Below are positions 61,820 to 64,000 of a DNA stretch of 64,000 nucleotides, one piece after another. Below the pieces are notes generated by a model, which did not search any database, was not told the DNA's origin, and saw only the letters and a program-made list of their open reading frames with translations. This DNA is from Corynebacterium provencense (GTDB taxonomy: Bacteria > Actinomycetota > Actinomycetes > Mycobacteriales > Mycobacteriaceae): NCBI GenBank assembly GCA_900049755.1, contig LT160592.1, positions 849,040 through 913,039 of the forward strand, given 5' to 3'. Position 1 is the first letter of the stretch; every line of letters starts with the position of its first letter. Position numbers and translations under genes: made by a program.

Positions 61820-63228
61820 GAGGCCTCTCCGGTGATCATGTTGCCGATGCGGGCGAGGCCTGCGTCACCGGGTTCCACCGACCGTGACACCGGTGCCGAG
61901 GAACCGGCGGGGAGATTGAACAGCACGGCGAGTGCTTCAGCGTAGTTCACACTCCCGCCGGCGCTGCTGAGCTTCTTGACCTGCACGGTCGGGGTGTGGA
62001 GGATCTTGTCCACCACGCGGCGGACGGTCCGGGTGACCTCGGCGCGTTCCTGGTCGGTCATTCCGGGGGTCCGGCGCATCAGCTGGCCGAGTTCGTCGTC
62101 GATGACGTCGGACGCCCGCTGACGCAGTGCCTTGACCGTGGGGACGACAGACTGTACCCGGACCTGTTCGAGGTATTCGTCCAGTTCCTCGCGGACGACC
62201 TGACGTGCGGCGTCCTCGTCCCGGGTACCTTCCCCGGCGAGGGTGGTCAGTTCCTCGATGTTCAGCAGACGGATGTTCACGTCTGCCCTGTCCGCACCGG
62301 ATCCTTCCTCGCTGACCACGGAATCGTCGATGTCGCGGGGCATCGACAGGTCGACGAGCACCATGTCGTGCGGTCGCACGGTCTGCGCGGCCCGGACATC
62401 CTCCCCCGTGATGACGGTGCCGACGGCACCGGTGGCCGAGACCACGAGATCCACGTCCTGCAGAACGCCGGGGATCCCGGACAGCGGTACAGCGGAGGCG
62501 GACACGCCGGCCTGCCGGGCGTGGTCGGCCAGATTTTCGGCGCGGCTGAGCGTCCGGTTCGCCACCGTGACGTGTGACACGCCGGCCCTGCCGAGCCAGG
62601 TGGACGCCAGGGACGCCATCGCCCCTGCCCCCACGACCAGGGCACGGCGTCCCGTCATGTCGGGGACGCCGAGTTCCTCCACCGCGTGGCCGAGGGCGAA
62701 ACTCACCATCGATGACCCGGCGACATCCACCTCGGTCTCGGTGTGCACCCTCTTGCCGGTACGCAGGGCCCGCTGGGTGAGCTCGTGCAGGGCACTGCCC
62801 ACGGTGCCGTTGTCGTCCGCAGTGTGGTACGCGTTCCGCAGCTGGCCGATGACCTGCTGCTCCCCCACGACCATCGAGTCCAGACCGGAGGCCACGGTGA
62901 GCATGTGCTCGGCAGCCTTGTCGGCGTACCTCACGTAGAGGTAGGGCTCCAGGTCGGTGGCGGGGATGCCGGCATGGTCGGCGACGGTCTCGACCACATG
63001 GTCCAGTGCGGGGTGGAAGGCGGTGGTGGCCACGTAGAACTCCATGCGGTTGCAGGTGGAGAGTACGAGTGCCTCGGTGACACAGTCACCGTCGAGCAGG
63101 TCATGCTCCAGCGCGGCCAGGTCCGTGGCGGCGGCGGACGCCTTCTCCAGCACCGGCACGGGTGCAGATCGGAAGGAGAGCCCGACAAGGAGGACCGCTG
63201 CGGGCCCGGTCATACCCAGTCCGGCCAT
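61816..63228 (-). CDS. hemA: glutamyl-tRNA reductase
   Basis: Protein of 470 aa from ATG 63228, with AGGAGG upstream. The catalytic cysteine is in [25 protein letters not shown] and the NADPH domain [13 protein letters not shown] follow. It reduces Glu-tRNA to glutamate semialdehyde, the committed heme step. The C-terminal dimerisation helix is present. First of the four heme genes in this run. Confidence 0.96.
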   Translation of the reverse strand: MAGLGMTGPAAVLLVGLSFRSAPVPVLEKASAAATDLAALEHDLLDGDCVTEALVLSTCNRMEFYVATTAFHPALDHVVETVADHAGIPATDLEPYLYVRYADKAAEHMLTVASGLDSMVVGEQQVIGQLRNAYHTADDNGTVGSALHELTQRALRTGKRVHTETEVDVAGSSMVSFALGHAVEELGVPDMTGRRALVVGAGAMASLASTWLGRAGVSHVTVANRTLSRAENLADHARQAGVSASAVPLSGIPGVLQDVDLVVSATGAVGTVITGEDVRAAQTVRPHDMVLVDLSMPRDIDDSVVSEEGSGADRADVNIRLLNIEELTTLAGEGTRDEDAARQVVREELDEYLEQVRVQSVVPTVKALRQRASDVIDDELGQLMRRTPGMTDQERAEVTRTVRRVVDKILHTPTVQVKKLSSAGGSVNYAEALAVLFNLPAGSSAPVSRSVEPGDAGLARIGNMITGEAS

Positions 63229-63405
63229 GGGCGTTCCGCCTCCTGTGTTCGCGATGCGCGGCTCGAGTGCGTCACCGTCGTCGGCGGGGCCGACGACGGG
63301 GACAGGTTGTCAACGGGTATATACGGTATCTGTTGGAAGCCCCCACGTCCAAAGCGCAGGGGTGGGCGATATGACCTGCCGGCCGCACACCCGCCGGTAC
63401 CCCGG

Positions 63406-63699
63406 TCAGCTGCCGGTGACTGTACCGGGCACGGTTCCGGATGCACTCCGGGCACGGGTCACCGCCTCCACCAGTTCTTCATCGTCGATCTCCCAGCAGG
63501 CGACCTCCTCGTCGTCGACGAGGACGACAGGGACCCGGTCCCCGAACTCGACGGCCAGTGCCGTCTCGGAGTCCACGTCCACGACCTCGAGCAGGACACC
63601 GAGCTGTCCGCAGAGCGGGGTGATCTGTCCCCGCACTCTGGCGCAGGATCCGCAGGTGCTCCGCACGAGGAGGGTGACGGTGACATCGGCTTCATTCAC
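63406..63699 (-). CDS. glutaredoxin-like protein
   Basis: Protein of 97 aa with a CxxC-type site STCGSCARVRGQ near residue 15 and a VPVVLVDDEEV cis-Pro segment, fitting the DUF836/glutaredoxin-like family that stands next to hemA in many actinobacteria. The start GTG 63699 is set by TAGTCT 7 nt upstream (leaderless). Confidence 0.85.
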   Translation of the reverse strand: MNEADVTVTLLVRSTCGSCARVRGQITPLCGQLGVLLEVVDVDSETALAVEFGDRVPVVLVDDEEVACWEIDDEELVEAVTRARSASGTVPGTVTGS

Positions 63700-63706
63700 A
63701 CCGCCG

Positions 63707-63712
63707 AGACTA
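63707..63712 (-). promoter_or_regulatory. leaderless -10 box of the glutaredoxin-like gene
   Basis: TAGTCT, 7-nt spacer, GTG 63699. Confidence 0.55.
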
Positions 63713-63809
63713 GTCCGTTCCCGTCGACGACGGTGTTTCCGGTGTCAACGGTGTCCGGCTGCACGCACAGATCCTGCTGACATACAGAGGCGTGGCCCCG
63801 GTGCACACC

Positions 63810-63847
63810 CCGTCTCCTATACACATCTAGATGGGGATAAGAGACAC
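63810..63847. other. head-to-head Tn5/Nextera mosaic-end-like palindrome
   Basis: 63810-63828 matches CTGTCTCTTATACACATCT at 17 of 19 and 63829-63847 matches its reverse complement at 16 of 19. This is the product of adapter-to-adapter joining in Tn5-based libraries. It sits just after the bS22 coding region and removes the normal stop. Confidence 0.9.
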
Positions 63848-63866
63848 CCCGCGGCGCTCCCCCCCC

Positions 63867-63965
63867 CTTGCCCGGGTTCCGGCGCCGAACGCGGGGACGG
63901 CGCAGCAACTTGCGGGGCTTCTTCTTCGCCATGCGCCTGCCGCGCGTCTTGTCGACCGGACCCAC
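63867..63965 (-). CDS. small ribosomal protein bS22 (AURKAIP1/COX24 domain), degenerate copy
   Basis: 33 codons from GTG 63965 with GAGGAGG upstream. The product (MGPVDKTRGRRMAKKKPRKL then LRRPRVRRRNPGK) aligns over its full length with the actinobacterial bS22 consensus [20 protein letters not shown] then LRRTRVQRRKLGK, but differs at many positions of this nearly invariant protein. The stop codon expected after the last lysine is lost in a G run and adapter-like sequence. Sequencing error is likely. bS22 binds the 30S subunit near the decoding site. Confidence 0.65.
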
Positions 63966-64000
63966 AGGGCCTCCTCGTCCCTGCTTCGGTCACGGACGAC

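Noticed and set aside
63300-63345. hemA promoter in the AT-rich stretch TATATACGGTATC
   Set aside because: Neither strand gives a -35 box at 16-18 nt from a plausible -10, so I do not call it.

Overview
The window looks like a high-GC member of Corynebacterium or a close relative. The evidence is the gene order (S10 operon, str operon, rpoBC, rplJL, nusG/secE, a menaquinone cluster, cytochrome c system II and a heme cluster), the rpoB '[11 protein letters not shown]' N-terminus, the fused cobA-hemD gene, and many leaderless mRNAs with a TANNNT -10 box 6-8 nt before the start codon. Most genes are on the minus strand.

Layout. 1-79: C-terminus of an acyl-adenylating enzyme. 289-5504 (-): S10 operon, rpsJ to rpsQ. 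6322-9774 (+): a six-gene Asp23/AmaP-type envelope cluster with a J-domain-like protein and a proline-rich Asp23-like protein. 9954-14515 (-): rpsL-rpsG-fusA-tuf. 14989-25052 (-): rplJ, rplL, a DUF3068 gene, rpoB, rpoC. 25408-26478 (+): secreted-lipase-like hydrolase. 26553-30042 (-): tRNA-Tyr, tRNA-Thr, tRNA-Met, tRNA-Trp, secE, nusG, rplK, rplA. 30186-42140: menaquinone biosynthesis (polyprenyl diphosphate synthase, menJ, menG, menD, menC, menB, menE, menA) with pitA embedded. 42259-45452: membrane coiled-coil protein and rmlA/C/B. 45452-50095 (-): ccsB, resB, ccdA, tlpA/resA-like (cytochrome c maturation). 50097-53270 (-): phosphatase, an orphan iron-siderophore binding protein, hemL. 53388-57366 (-): a P-type-ATPase-like protein without catalytic motifs and two membrane proteins. 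57448-63228 (-): hemB, cobA-hemD, hemC, hemA. 63406-63965 (-): glutaredoxin-like protein and bS22.

Functional links. The ribosome and RNA polymerase genes form the growth core. The menaquinone, cytochrome c maturation and heme genes together supply the respiratory chain. The men genes and several heme and cell-wall genes have leaderless starts, while the ribosomal protein genes mostly have Shine-Dalgarno sites.

Sequence quality. Five conserved genes are broken in ways that look technical. ccdA, cobA-hemD and bS22 carry sequence resembling the Tn5/Nextera mosaic end, in two cases between direct repeats and once beside a 16-nt G run. rplL is interrupted by what looks like the 3' end of a glycerophosphodiester phosphodiesterase gene. 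menD keeps only about 30 N-terminal codons and its C-terminal domain. An 11-bp tandem duplication also shifts cobA-hemD into the hemB frame. These should be checked in reads before any biological meaning is given to them.
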